In this document: piece after piece, positions 42,702 to 54,535 of the stretch
How the letters are laid out: the number at the start of each line of letters is the position of its first letter
Position numbering within the stretch: the first letter of the stretch is position 1
Notes under the pieces: generated by a model
Database searches by the model: none
The model's input: the letters and a program-made list of their open reading frames with translations, nothing else
What the model was told of the DNA's origin: nothing
From: Eutreptiella sp. 'Long Island Sound 2002'
Lineage: Eukaryota; Euglenozoa; Euglenophyceae; Eutreptiales; Eutreptiaceae
Length of the DNA: 64,000 nt
Direction: 5' to 3'
Assembly: GCA_964036045.1 (NCBI GenBank)
Contig: OZ038386.1
Span: 16,566,329 to 16,630,328, forward strand
Translations under genes and position numbers: made by a program

Positions 42702-44075
42702 GGGCACACAGGGTGCAACCGGTCTGCTGCTTTCTTCAGTGAGCGTTTCTACTGCCGACTAACCCAGTCTGAACTACGTGCCCGTATGCAGTCCATAGTG
42801 GACTCCTGTGACTGTTACGCCAGCAAACAGAGCGACTCACGTGACAGAGGACTGGTCTCCAGTCTCCCCATACCCTACTATGCTAACTCCCTGTTGTACG
42901 CGGATTTCATCCACGGTCTGCCTAAGTTTGGTGGCTATGATAGTTTTTTGGTGGTCACCTGTGGTCTAACCCGCTTCACACGTGCTTTCCCCTGCGACAA
43001 GAGGATCACAGGAGAGCAGACTGTGAAGATCCTGGTGGAGGAGTGGTTTGAGCCCTATGGGGCGCCTAAGGAGATCCATTCCAATGAAGATGTACGCATC
43101 CGGAGTGATACCGGTTGGTACAAGCAAGTGCTGGACGCCCTGAACGTCCAGGTAACCACAGGTGTACCTTACACGCACACGTCCAACCCTCTTTGTGAGA
43201 GACAGAATTGTGTGGTGGAGCAGAATCTGAGGATTCTGATGAAACAGGAGCGCACCAAAGATTGGGTACGCCTGTTGCCCTGGGCTGTTCTGGCCATGAA
43301 CTCTCAAGAGAGTTCTTCAACCGGCTATACCCCCCACGAACTGTTCCATGGGGGGCGTCCTGCGTGGTTTTTCAACACCCCTTTCCCAGAGGACTATAAG
43401 AGCCGAGTTGGGGACTGGCTGGAGCATCGGCAGGACCTGGCTAACAGGGCCAGAGCTAACCTGAAACGCGTTCAAGAACGCGAACTAACCCGGCGTAACC
43501 GCACGAGACGTCCTGCCAGTTTCAAGGTAGGAGACCTGGTGCTTGTACACCACTCACGATTGCCCACATGGCCCCGCAACTGTTTGCAGGACCCCTACTT
43601 TGGGCCCTATCGTATTATCAGGATAGATGGATCCAGGATCCATGTGAGGTGCAGCCCTCGTCTAGGTGGGGAGCTGCTGTGTGCTCCTAAGCAACTCAGA
43701 CACTACCACTCCCCTGATGAACTATCGTGGGATGAGTGGTGCTTGCCTGACTGTGAGGTGGAGCGTATCGACCTGGAGAACGCTGCCACCCCTGAGGAGG
43801 CAGACGAACTCGAGGAGATGACTGCCGAGGAAATGGCAGTCGATGGCTACTACGTGGTTGCAGGTATTGCACACCACGAGTATAAACAGGGCTGGAAATT
43901 TCTGACCCTGTGGGATGGCTATGGGCTATCAGAGGCTACCTGGGAGCCTATGTCAGCCTTCATACAGCCAAATGGGAGTATCAACCCCATCTTTCGTTCC
44001 TACCTCGTTGAGAACAACGAGGGGCAGTTGCTAACCCGTGCTGAGACCCTGTCCCAGCGTAAGAAGAGGAACTAA
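42702..44075 (+). pseudogene. pol: pol of element C, part 3: integrase and chromodomain
   Basis: Resumes after element B with the second copy of the GGGCA duplication and completes the integrase zinc domain (HTGCNRSAAFFSERFY ... CDCYASK). The core reads YADFIHGLPKFGGYD, then EIHSNEDVRIRS, where B has EIDSDEDVR: the expected second catalytic Asp is Asn here. NPLCERQ follows with the catalytic Glu. A chromodomain (GWKFLTLWDGYGLSEATWEPM) lies near 43,890-43,955. The frame is open from the junction to the stop at 44,075, but the upstream parts of pol are broken. The open frame that seems to start at 42,630 includes LTR sequence of B and is not a real start. Confidence 0.9.
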
Positions 44076-46693
44076 CCTCCCAGGGTCGGTGAGCACTCTG
44101 AGCACTGCACCAACCGTGGCTGTGCCCTGCAGTCCCATGCCTATGGTTACCAGCGTGAGCCAGATGGCCGCTTATCAGGTTTGCGGCCAACCAGCGAGTG
44201 TTTGCCTTGTTGACCATGTGTGCCATGGGACCTGCCCTGATGTTATGACCTTGGGGAGCCAACGATGAACGGTGGCTAGCTATTCTAATGACCAGGGGGG
44301 AATCACAAGCAAGGTGTGTTCACCCTCCTTGGGGACAAGCGTGTCCACAGTTAGGACCCCTAACTGGTCCAGACCCATGGGGCTCTACCCTTCCTAACCT
44401 GGTCGCTATACATGTCTGCCTAGGTATGTGTGAGTGTGCTATGCCTGAGGTCCTAAGAGCAAGTTGCAGAAGTGGTGTCCTAATTATACCCAGGTCTGCA
44501 CGCTTGCTAAACCTGGAGGGTTGGCTTATTGATGCCACGGGGTACGCCCCGGGTCTCCCCTCCCCTATGCGCCCAATTTCTGTGCTGGCGCAAAACCTTG
44601 GGGGAATACCCAGCGTACTAATCCAGGTATTGTTTTTCCTACCTACCTGACTACTAAAGGGAGGGGTGGCCAAAAGCTATGAAGGCATGAAAACGCCATT
44701 TTGCTAAGTGGCCAAAACGCTGACCTAACCACTGCCACAGCCCACCAACCCTGCTAAAATTGCAGGAAACGGGTGGCACAGTGACACACGCACTACAGGT
44801 CCTACACACCCTACAGTGGCACCATCCTGGTGGGCGAGCGCTACTGCAACTGGCTCAAGCCCCCTCGCAGGACTACCAGTCCTACACGCACGCTCTACTG
44901 GGTGGTGTTGAAGAAAAAGTCGTGGGTCCTAATGACCCTCCTGTGAAGAAGACAAGAGAACACAGCGCTGCTAAGCAACTGTGGCCTAACAGGGACGTCA
45001 CAACACGTTTCCCTGCTAGGGCTTGGAGGGGAAGGGCGCACAGGTGGCGTGCACAGCGCGGATGTCGATGGAGTCGAACTGCCCTCGCCACTCCTGGCTG
45101 AGGCGCAGTCAATTGATTGTGTGATCAGCGCCCCTGTTTAGTTGGGGCAGAAAAATGGGATGGCCGCCGAAGGCAGCTGCTGCGTGCACCAATCACCCTG
45201 TACCTCTCCCACCTGTACAACACAGGCCAATGGACTGGGTTCAAGACGGAGGAACCACGCCACACTCCACGTATTATACGCTTCTTAGTGTGCCCTATAA
45301 TACACTGTTCCTGAACCCAGTTGCAAGCAAGCAAGCTTAAGGACTTCGCCCGTTCCCTTATGGAACGTAGGGCGAAGCCCTGGGTAACCTGGCAAGGGTT
45401 CATACCGCGTGCACAGCGCGTGGCCTACTGTCAAATCCCTTTAATGCATCGTGTGCACGCATGCAGGGAAGGGAGGCGAGACCAAAACAAGTGTAACCAC
45501 ACTGACTCAACCAGAAGGTGAGCTCCTCCTGGGCTTACCTACCTTACTCACCATGCATCGTGTGAATGCCGAAGTGAAGCGAACGCAAAACAAATCTAAG
45601 CGTTTAAACAACCCTACTTTAACGCACAAACGACGCAAACACGAGCACAAACTGCTCCTTTGGACCTGTGAAGAGAAGGGAAGGTGGGTGCATGCACAAG
45701 GAAGTGTGGCAACGTGTGTATGTCGGAATCCGGCACATGCGTCGCGAGCACTTCATCTTCTCTAACCCTACGTGCGCACTACGTGCACCATTCGTCGAGC
45801 ATACCTTTCAACCTTGTTTTTACCTGTGCAGGGGGAATGCAGGAGTCGTCCAACCCCCCGGAGACACGACGGAGACAACCCTAACGTTTTAACGAAACAA
45901 CCACGACGAACACAATGCATACGTGTGTCATGACACTGGCATACCTGAGAGGCGAATTTTTTGCCTGCTCTTCCTTTTGTTTGTGTTTTTGAGGTTTGTC
46001 CTTATGTTTTATAAAAATTTTGATGCAACCATGCAGAAATTTTTGGTTTCTCTCTGTCAAGGCACGGCACACACCTCTCTACTCCAGTGCCTTGTAGTGC
46101 CGTTAGCCCCTTTTCTGGGCGCGGCTCTGTTGCGCTTGTCTGCCACTTTGAGTTTGGGCCTATAAATGACAATTTCCAACGTCTTATCGTCACTTTTCAG
46201 CGATTTGACTTGTTAGGTCGCTCAACCTTTCGCTAAACCACAGGATTCACTCCCTGTTGGTCCTCATTTCTATTTTTTTCAGCTCCTCGAGTTTTGTGGG
46301 CTCCATCAGGAGTATTGCTCCGCCCTGGCCGTTGGTCAGGACGATTACTGAAATACGTTGTTTATACAGCGATGACCGTCCGCATTAGAGCGTTCGATCA
46401 TACCCTAGTGGGTAGCAATGCAGACTCTAGGGAGGAGGACATGGGTTCCAGCCCCACTGCCCCCAAACTGTTTTTCCAAAAGGTTTACGCTCACGCCAGC
46501 TACGTTTGAGGAATGCCCCTTCGAAGGGACATCATTCACGGTACATCACGCTGTTTCTAAAGGGTACCAGCAGTGTGAACAGCTTCTATGAACTGATGAG
46601 GAGGTTTTGTGAAGGTTTACACCATTTTCTGAGGTAATTTCAGGGTAATTTGAGCCTTTTTCCTTGGTGCTACTAGCTTAGCTAACTAGTACT
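44076..46693 (+). other. 3' noncoding module of element C
   Basis: About 2.6 kb between pol and the PPT. The segment 44,420-45,430 aligns with the 3' regions of B and B-prime at what looks like nearly 90% identity in places, although C belongs to the other pol family. It contains the conserved hairpin GTATTATA/TATAATAC (45,271-45,303). Bases 45,440-46,690 have no recognised gene or repeat. Confidence 0.7.
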
Positions 46694-46702
46694 CCAGGGG
46701 GG
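46694..46702 (+). promoter_or_regulatory. Polypurine tract of element C
   Basis: CCAGGGGGG immediately before the 3' LTR start AGTAAGAAAAAG, analogous to CAAGGGGG in B. Its presence shows the LTR at 46,703 is the 3' LTR of C and not a solo LTR. Confidence 0.8.
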
Positions 46703-47444
46703 AGTAAGAAAAAGTCACTACCATGTCTTTCTTGGGGTACTTGATCCAGGCTACAGCCCCCCTTTTTGCCTAAGGAAGTGCTGAGACTAACACTTAAACA
46801 TTTTTGTTTCTCTTATGAAGCTTTAAGTACACTTTCTCAGCAACTAGGGTTAAAACCCTAGCACCCCCATGAAGTTCACCCCTACCACTCAAAGGAGCGG
46901 AGGTATCATCCCTCATGGAGGTTATACCGAAATAAAGTAGGCACTTCATGCCTTGGGCCTTGTAGGATAAGCCTAGTGGTCTCCCACCTCAGGACCCCTA
47001 TACTCAAATCTTACTACTACTTATTGTGGTTCCAGATTGTAACTGTTTCTGAATTCAGTTGCTTGGCCAAGTCATTTCCTGTGTCTGGCCTAACTCCTAT
47101 GCCCCAGATTCCTAACCAACTCCATTTCATCCAAAAGAGTGCACATGAAGTGCTTGGTGCTATCTTGGAGGCCTGAGTCATGCCAGTTTTCACATAAAAT
47201 CATTTGTTTTGTTTATAAAACCATCTGAGTTGCATATTTGATTCCTCATTTGTCTATATGCAGACCCTCTTTGCTTACAATGCTTTGATTTGGAAGAATA
47301 CTATCACAATTCTGACTTTGATCCTGTTTGTGGTGTTCCTTGTTCGTGGACTTTACCTTTTTGCAGTTTTGGGGAAACATCTTTTGAAAAGCAATCAAGG
47401 TTTTCAATATCAACAACAAGCAAGGGACATCAGAAACTCTTTCT
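46703..47444 (+). repeat. 3' LTR of element C (742 bp)
   Basis: AGTAAGAAAAAGTCACTACC ... GAAACTCTTTCT, followed by AGACA. It includes GGCTACAGCC (near 46,748), which is absent from the 5' LTR. Its downstream flank is rich in CCCCTGGGGATAAA-type repeats, and the flank left of the 5' LTR has similar CCCTGGGGAT motifs. Confidence 0.92.
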
Positions 47445-47499
47445 AGACACCCCCTGGGGATAAAAAGGGCGCCCCCGGGGATAAAGAGGACACACCCCA

Positions 47500-48250
47500 A
47501 AATACTACAAACCATAAAAAGCTTGTGTCACATGTTTTCCTTTACAAACCCTGTAATGTTTTTCTTTCTCGTAAAAGGTTGTTCTCTTTTCTTTTTGTGA
47601 AACCATGCAGAGAGTTACGTCTCTCAAAACCCCGTGATGTGTTTTCTCCGTACCAAAAATGTTTGACTAATGGTTTGTAAAAACATGCAACGTTTATTTG
47701 TTTATTTACAACCGTGCACTATTTCCTTCTGTTGCAAAAGGTTGATGTGCCCTGTTTTGTACAACCATGCAGCGGCTTTTTAGTTTTGAAAACTTTGTAA
47801 TCCATTTGTATGTACCAGGTTGCACTCTCCTATTTCATAACACTATACAACTTTTAATTTTTTGTAAAACCATGCAACGTTTATTTCTTTGTAAAACCAT
47901 TCAATGTTTGTTTTTTCGGGCAAAAGGTTGCACTCTTCTGTTGTGGAAAACCATGCAAGGTTTATTTTTTTTCCAAAACTTTGGACTGTTTTTTTTCTTG
48001 GAAAACCATGCAAGGTTTATTTTTTTTCCAAAACTTTGGACTGTTTTTTTTTCTTGCTAACGGTGGATGTCTCCCATTATGTAGTACCATGCAAGGTGTT
48101 TGTTTTTTTAAAACTGTGCAATGTTTTTTTGTTGCAAAAGGTATTTTCGTTTGTAAAACCATGCTTTTCAAAATTAAGGAGTGGGTTTTTTTTTTTGGGA
48201 AAACGTGGTAATCTCTTGCTTTGCATAACTGTGCACTGTCTCCCTAGCAC
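47500..48250. repeat. Degenerate AT-rich repeat field (AAAACCATGCAAGGTTTATTT-like core)
   Basis: At least a dozen imperfect copies of a core close to AAAACCATGCAAGGTTTATT recur at irregular 27-80-bp spacing (for example near 47,605, 47,678, 47,868, 47,948, 48,003, 48,087). Some are joined to CAAAAGGTTG motifs. Two adjacent units, 47,945-47,998 and 48,000-48,054, are nearly identical. Phe/Cys-rich open frames here follow from T-richness. Confidence 0.75.
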
Positions 48251-48543
48251 ACTTGCACAGAGCAACACGGTGACAGTTTCTGAATGCTCCCATACACCTG
48301 TTGTAAAGGTACTTGAAGCACTGAGACAGCTTATGGACATAAGCGTGTACCTGGCTGAAAGTGTATGGCTTTGCACTTTTGATGACCGTGCCTAAAAGCA
48401 CAATCATTCTAAGTCTGCCAGTGTGTCCCATGACATATATACTCTATAAGTCATGTACTCTACAAGTCTTGTACACAATCAACTAGCCATGCCATGCATG
48501 GCACAGTGGCATGAGGGAAGGAGATGTCATTAGAAGCACAGTT

Positions 48544-50493
48544 TTATTCTGTGTCCATGTCCATGGACGAACCACTGTCATGCGTCACGTAGCACGCGAA
48601 TGCGGAGGCATTAGCTTCGTCTTCGCTGGACGTGTCGCTATCTGTCACTTGACGCTTGGCAGCATGCTCAGACCGTTCATCACACTGACGGGCACACTTT
48701 TCATGTCGTGACCCTCCGGCGAAGGCGTTTGTGTGGGGGCGTCTCAGCTTGCTATTGGTGTGCGGTGCAGCGGATGCTTTGGCAGATGTGCGTGCCCGTT
48801 TAGCAACGGGCTCCGCTTGCCGTGCCTGAGCGTGCATGCCTCTGTTTCTTGCTTGCTTGAAAGTTTTGCGTCGCGCTTTGGCTTCCTCTTGCTGATCAAG
48901 TTCTTGCTGCGCAGCCTGCGCGGCTGCAAGGAAGCTGGTCTTCTTGACCCATCCACCAAGGCGCAGCGTCGATGCATCATCCTTTGTTTCCATGGTGATG
49001 GTCCGTGCGGTTGCTTGGGATCCCATTTCTCTGGTGGTAAAAGGGGAGTCTTGGGATGCGGAGGACTCTTGAGATGCGGGACAGATGACCCTTGCCGGTA
49101 CAATACGGGATGCCAACTGCGCAAGCAGCTCCAAGGACTTGACATCTCCCTCCTCTTGCTTAGGGCGCAGACGTTCCTCAGGGGCGTGGCGTAAGAAGGT
49201 CTCCACGCTGTGCGGTACAAGGCCTGTAACGCGGAACGCTGTACGGACCTTCTCACCGGTGCACGTTTGATACCACGCCTGCCCAACGAAGGAAACGAAT
49301 CTGGCCACACCCTGGCTCCTCCCAAGGTTGCTCTTGATGAACTGGTCCTGCAGCTGCCGGTACCGGCACTTGACTCCACGAAACAGTGCACGGTCAAGAG
49401 GCTGGATTATGTCTGTAGCGTGACTTGGAAAGAGGACAACGGACACACCGGCCTTCTTGCACACAGTCAGACCTCTCACTCCAAGATGCGTCCTTGAACC
49501 GTCCAAGAACAGCACGATCTCGTTGTAGGGATTACTGAGCGGACTCAATCTGGGAACCAGGACTTGCTCCACCCACTCAACAAAGATCTCACTACTGGAC
49601 CATCCAGTTCCCGTGCCTTTCAGGATAACCTCTCGGTCGCAGTACCTTAGATGGGTTCCCTTCACAGTCTAGGTGTCAAACAACAGAGTGGGCGGTAGAG
49701 CCTCTCCACTGGCAACCACTGCTGCAATCACAGTCACAGCCTTCCGCTGATACCCCTGCCGCCGCGGCACTGATCTCCGACCCCTGATGCTGTACACCTT
49801 GCATGCCGCTGCCCTGGTGATGAAGTTCTGATGGAAGGAGGTCTCATCCATGTTCACAATGTACCGGCCGTCGTAGTCCACCTCTGCAAGGGCCTTGGAG
49901 GCTTCAGCAAAGAAGTCTCGCCACTGATCTGCGTCCAAGCGACTGTCAGCACGCTGACTCTCCACCAGGCTTGGGGTACCGCTGACCACGTCCGTGTTGC
50001 GTGCTTTGAATAGGCGCCACCACTTGTTGCCTGACCCCAGCTTGAACCCGTGCTCCTCTGCATGTCTCCGTGCCTCCTCCACAATGTCCACCTTGTATGG
50101 GGTCAAGGAACTCAGCAGCTGCTACTCCAACCACTTCCTCATATAGAGGTCTTGCACTCTGGGTGGCGGCCCAGGCCATCCCATCACCAGAGGCTCACTG
50201 TTCATGAAGCGGAGCAGGTTCTTCTTGATGGTCTTCTTGTCCACGGTGAACAGCCTCATGGCTTGCCTCAATGATCCCCGCCCAGCGGCAACCCAAGCGA
50301 CGGCCTCTTCGAGGTGTGTGGTGTGCTGCGGCAGAGGATAGGATGCGTATGGCTCCTGTTCCGTTCTGTTGACGCTGTTTGACTTCCGTTTACCTCTCAT
50401 ACCAGCCTTAGAACGCCCCTTTGTCAGCGTTTCACAGGCGTTCCTCATTTTCCGGCGAGCTGCAGCTCTACCGATACGGGATCCCGACCGCAT
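48544..50493 (-). pseudogene. pogo/Tigger/jerky-type DD35D transposase with two in-frame TAGs
   Basis: A single frame of 650 codons from ATG 50,493 to the stop at 48,544, interrupted only by TAG at 50,124-50,122 (codon 124) and TAG at 49,671-49,669 (codon 275). The N-terminus is basic with a psq-like helix-turn-helix (LEEAVAWVAAGRGSLRQAMRLF). A second DNA-binding segment follows (HAEEHGFKLGSGNKWWRLFKARN). The DDE domain has Asp216 in YIVNMDETSF, Asp331 in LFLDGSRTH and Asp367 in QPLDRALFRG, giving DD35D spacing. The C-terminal ~200 residues are basic and disordered, ending DMDTE. There are no frameshifts. It may be a recently inactivated transposon or a domesticated gene with reading errors. 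Terminal repeats were not found. Confidence 0.85.
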
Positions 50494-50587
50494 TATCTAA
50501 AATGAAAAAAAACAAAGGGAAATCAATCTCGGAATCGTATATTTCGTGCAGTATTCATTTTGCTTTTACGTGTGACATTAGGGCTTA

Positions 50588-50657
50588 CGTAAATTTGCGG
50601 CGCCAATTTACGCAATTTCGCGCGGTCTCATCTGGCGATTTACGGGATCGCCAGATG
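50588..50657. repeat. Two adjacent palindromes upstream of the pogo-type transposase
   Basis: CGTAAATT (50,588-50,595) pairs with AATTTACG (50,605-50,612). CATCTGGCGAT (50,629-50,639) pairs perfectly with ATCGCCAGATG (50,647-50,657). They lie about 100-160 bp outside the transposase start and could be subterminal binding sites of that element. Bases 50,660-51,150 show no gene. Confidence 0.6.
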
Positions 50658-51153
50658 GATCTCGATTATTTTTATAATCTTCAAAAGAATGTTCCTTTGA
50701 TCATAAATCGTCATTTCCTGATAACTTTATTTGCCTGGCGATCCTGCGCCGCGACAGAGGGTATCTAACTGGTCCCTTTACCTTAACAAGCAACAAGATC
50801 TATCAAACGATCTCTCAAATCGCTACAGCAGACTGCACCAAACTACCTACATCCGTTTCGCAAAGTTATGCAATCTTGAATGTGCAGAAGGTCACATGCA
50901 CATGGCGCATGTAGATAGTCGCAATCGCATCACGCATGTAGGCTTTGCAACAATTTGTTGATTAGGGATTTGCTGACATTTTGTGGTGTATGATACCATT
51001 TGTATTATAGTTTCGTGTTCTCTACTGTTATAGGGTTTTATCTCATGATGATCATCGTCATTGCGTACACATCCTTCGAGGTGGCCACAATGGCATGACA
51101 TCATATGCGTTTGTTCTTAATAGTGACCTCATCAATGGCATTCATTACAAAGG

Positions 51154-52020
51154 GTGAAAAGATTTGTACCCTTTGCAAAACCACAAACTGCTTTAGAAAA
51201 TAGGTTCACATCCCATGCATCAAAACTCTTCAAATTTCTTTACAAAATGTTTGTGAAATCAGACCACTACAATTCCAGGACGGAGGAGACTTTGAATGAT
51301 GAAGGTCAAGTGATTTCTACCAAGGTCAAGTGGGATGGTAAACATTGTGGTTGGAGTTCCTGTGAAAATGCCACTGATATGAAAAAACATCTCACCAAGT
51401 GTCAGAAAACGAATTCCGAATTGAAAGAATCCATGAAAATTGAGTTGCGGGAAGGATCATACAAAAAGCGAATTCGGCTATCTACTTTGGGAGATGAAGC
51501 AAAGCACTACGCTCCTACTTCTAATTTGAACCCGTCTTTGGTGATGGCGAAGAGCAAGAAGGCCTACAACTCCCAAAAAGAAAACACCATTTCTGAGTTC
51601 ACCGAGAAGGGTGGTTTGATGCTCCATTACCACAACTCCGTCAGAAAATTGTGGATCAACGACTGGCCACTTGGATATATGCAACGGGTCAAGATCTAGA
51701 TATGGTGGACAATGGCTATTTTTAGGACTTTGTGGCTTCGCTGCGCACAACGTATGCACCTCCTTCGCGATGGAAAGTGGGTGAATCGCTATTGGATTCA
51801 TGCTAAGACCGTTTGGAGGCCGAGGTCAAGGGATACTACGACAGGGCACCAGTTCTGATTGGGGCATCCAACACTTGGAATGATGTTATGGGAAAATCTC
51901 TGAGCTATCTGATGCTTCTCACACCGGAACCCTTCTTCTTGGATTCTTGGATGTCTGATGAGCGGCGAAAAACTGCCACCAATGAAGCTGAAAAACCAAT
52001 CACTGCCGAAGCTCTTTGAG
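51154..52020 (+). pseudogene. hAT-type transposase remnant (N-terminal BED/DUF659-like part)
   Basis: The first 181 codons contain a BED-finger-like segment (CGWSSCENATDMKKHLTKC, C-x4-C...H-x4-C) followed by a basic Lys/Ser-rich linker. After stops near 51,699 and 51,805, homology continues in other frames: FVASLRTTYAPPSRWKVGESLLDS (about 51,730-51,800) and then LEAEVKGYYDRAPVLIGASNTWNDV with LSYLMLLTPEPFFLDSW (about 51,818-51,955). This resembles the first catalytic region of hAT transposases (D-G-W...N...P..FL-S), with the usual Asp apparently replaced (ASNTW). It is a different fragment from the hAT C-terminus at 22-23 kb. Non-functional. Confidence 0.6.
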
Positions 52021-54532
52021 AAGAAGCTCGTCCGTTTTAACAGCGACACTGAAAATGAAATGAAAGCGGTGCACAAGGAGTTGTATGAAGAACTATTTCC
52101 CAAAACTCTACCTTGTTTGCTGTGTTTTTTGTGCACTGCACACGGCGCTTGTGACCTATCGCTAACTTGCACTGAGGTGTGAAGAAATTCTGGATGGTAC
52201 TAGCAGTATTCGGCTCCATGGCGATACTCTTCCTTTTACTGGCATTAAAATATCTGCCAGCACTACCAATTACAAAAGAACATATCAGGGTTTGGAATCG
52301 GTTTTACCATTCATCTAAAAACCTGGTTATCGGCGATAACTGGAGGATTTTTTTTGAAAAAAGAAACTAGCACCAATTGCTTATTTTGAAAACTAATTTA
52401 TACCAACTAATATGGGTGGTTGCAGGCCTTCGGGACTGTTTTAAGCAATACATTGGGTTCAATTTTTGCCGTCACACAAGGAGGTAGCAATCACCGATGG
52501 TTCATGGTGAAATACTTTTTCATAGGTATTCTTGACCTCTGTAACCCAACTCGTGTAGCCTTTTTTATAATTGATGGCAAAAAATTGGGTAGTGAAGCAT
52601 AAATAATCGGACCACACGGTAGTTTTGACAACCCATCATCGGCGGAACCGGTGGTTTTGTAAAAATAATCTGTACCGAACAATTATTTTCAAAACTACGA
52701 GGGTCCTACCTCTAGTGGCGATGAGGCATGCGGGATTCTAGATGCCTAAAATCGATGATCTAGATTCATGAAGTCTGTATATTTGAAAGAAATTGGTCAA
52801 AGCGGTCATTGACATTGGCCAATTAGAAAATGTTCGTCGATCTCGAAATACTTGCAGACTTACTTTCGCCATTAGCGAGAACCTCTGCAACCTATGTAAC
52901 ATTTTTCTTCTACTAAGTATTCAAGAGAAGCAATTAAGCCAAAGAGCAAACATGCTGTTAATATGGGTAATTCGAAAAATCCAACCAGATGAACTTTCTT
53001 ACCAGAACGTTACCACAAACAGCAATCCCACACATTTCCGGCACCCTCGTACCGGGATCCCAAAGTACTTGTAGCTGAACCAGAATGCGGTAGCTAGGCA
53101 CATCTTGAGAAATTCCAAGTTGCCGGCATGCATTCCTATCCACATTGTTTTCATTTTCCATTGATATTGGCTGTTTTCAAAAAAGCGATTCACTTGTTGC
53201 TATTGGCGTCCACACTTCCCTACTAAATCTATCATGTTTTCATATGGAAAAATGGAGCCCTTCAAACAAACCAATCCTACTGAATAGAAAAAAAAACTCA
53301 ATTCTCACAATTTGCTGCGACCATGGGCAAACACCATTCGGTCCAAACCGTAGGAATGGCACAAATTTGGCCTCTAGATTGAAAAGATCAAAGCAAAAAA
53401 AAAACGAAAAAAGTATATGTGCACATTTGCTGCATCAACACAACGATGGGCTAAAACTGCAAACCCTACGCATTGTAACCTTTTTGCCATCCCTCAATTG
53501 ATTTGCATTCCCTGAAAATTATATGAACCAATAAAATTGGGTGGTCCTACGACAACCTTGAGGAACAGCAATTCTTAGCGTTTCGTGACAACCGCCACAT
53601 CACATTTCATCTGGATCCCAACCATGCCGTCTTCTACTCTGCACCAAAAAAAACTGGTCAAAACCTGCACTTCACACAGTGCCTTCATGCCTTCATGCAG
53701 CGCACCATCAAGCATTTCCTCAGGGTCTCAGCACACACACTGAAAAAAGTGCAAACACCTTCGTGCTCCAATAGCCTAAAACAAAACTGACTTGTTCAAA
53801 CATTCGTGTGCTGACTGTGCATACTCTACCAGCCGAACCACATGTGTGCTGGTGGGCTGCCACTGCCACAGCAGGTACCAAGAGACCTGCTAAAAACCAA
53901 CCCTGCTCCATCAACATGAACCCCGATCTTGATTTTTAATGCATCCCAAATTCCAATTTTGCATCCAACACCAGATTAGGTGGTCCTCAGACTATCCTTG
54001 CTAGGGTGGGGCCCAGTGCTTGCGCTTGATACCTCCCCTTTGGGAATCCCCTCCGAGGGTCTATATGGCATTTGAGGTGGTTATCATGGGGTGAACAGAT
54101 TACTTTTCCACCACTATGCTCTTTCCCCTTCTGTCAGACTGTCCGCAATTGTCCAAATAACCACGGCAAGGGTTCCCCAAAACCCTTTGCAGTCTAATAA
54201 CACTGCAAAATCTGCGCAGTGCATGCTCGCACCCAGAGAAAGACCCCATTTGCCCGCACCATTCAATCAAACAACATACCACTCAACCCACTCACGCAGA
54301 ACAGCAATCCAGCAAACGGAGGAGACACTGCTGCCCTGATGCAGAAATCATGTACAGAAGCCATGAGCAATGTACAGAAATAACACAGTTGGTGTATCTA
54401 CATGCAGCTCTAGTACAGCCCTACAAATACCTTTGCATTTGCCATCAACAGAACAAATCCTACAGGAAATTGCTTTTTCATTAAATGTCTTTTCCGTGAA
54501 ATCAACAGCAGCTCTGGGAATATGCAGTGTGC
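52021..54532. other. No recognised gene
   Basis: AT-rich sequence with only short open frames (118 codons or fewer) and many homopolymer runs. I see no domain, splice-supported exon or clear repeat. Confidence 0.5.
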
Positions 54533-54535
54533 TCA

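Larger units (their letters stand above)
23261..47444 (+). mobile_element. Element C: Ty3/gypsy chromovirus (family A/C), interrupted by element B
   Basis: 5' LTR (23,261-23,991), PBS, gag, pol, a long 3' noncoding region, PPT and 3' LTR (46,703-47,444). Element B occupies 31,325-42,701 within it, and a 1.58-kb insertion lies in RT at 28,105-29,681. Excluding both, C is about 11.2 kb. The flanking bases are GGACA (23,256-23,260) and AGACA (47,445-47,449), a probable 5-bp target duplication with one mismatch. Genes carry nonsense codons and frameshifts, so it is a dead copy. Confidence 0.92.

Noticed and set aside
46703-47444. Solo LTR
   Set aside because: A polypurine tract precedes it and the upstream DNA is the 3' noncoding region of element C, so it is the 3' LTR of C.
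48544-50493. Global UAG-to-sense codon reassignment in this organism
   Set aside because: The retroelement families appear to use TAG as the gag stop, and decayed genes accumulate all three stop codons; two TAGs in one gene are not enough.
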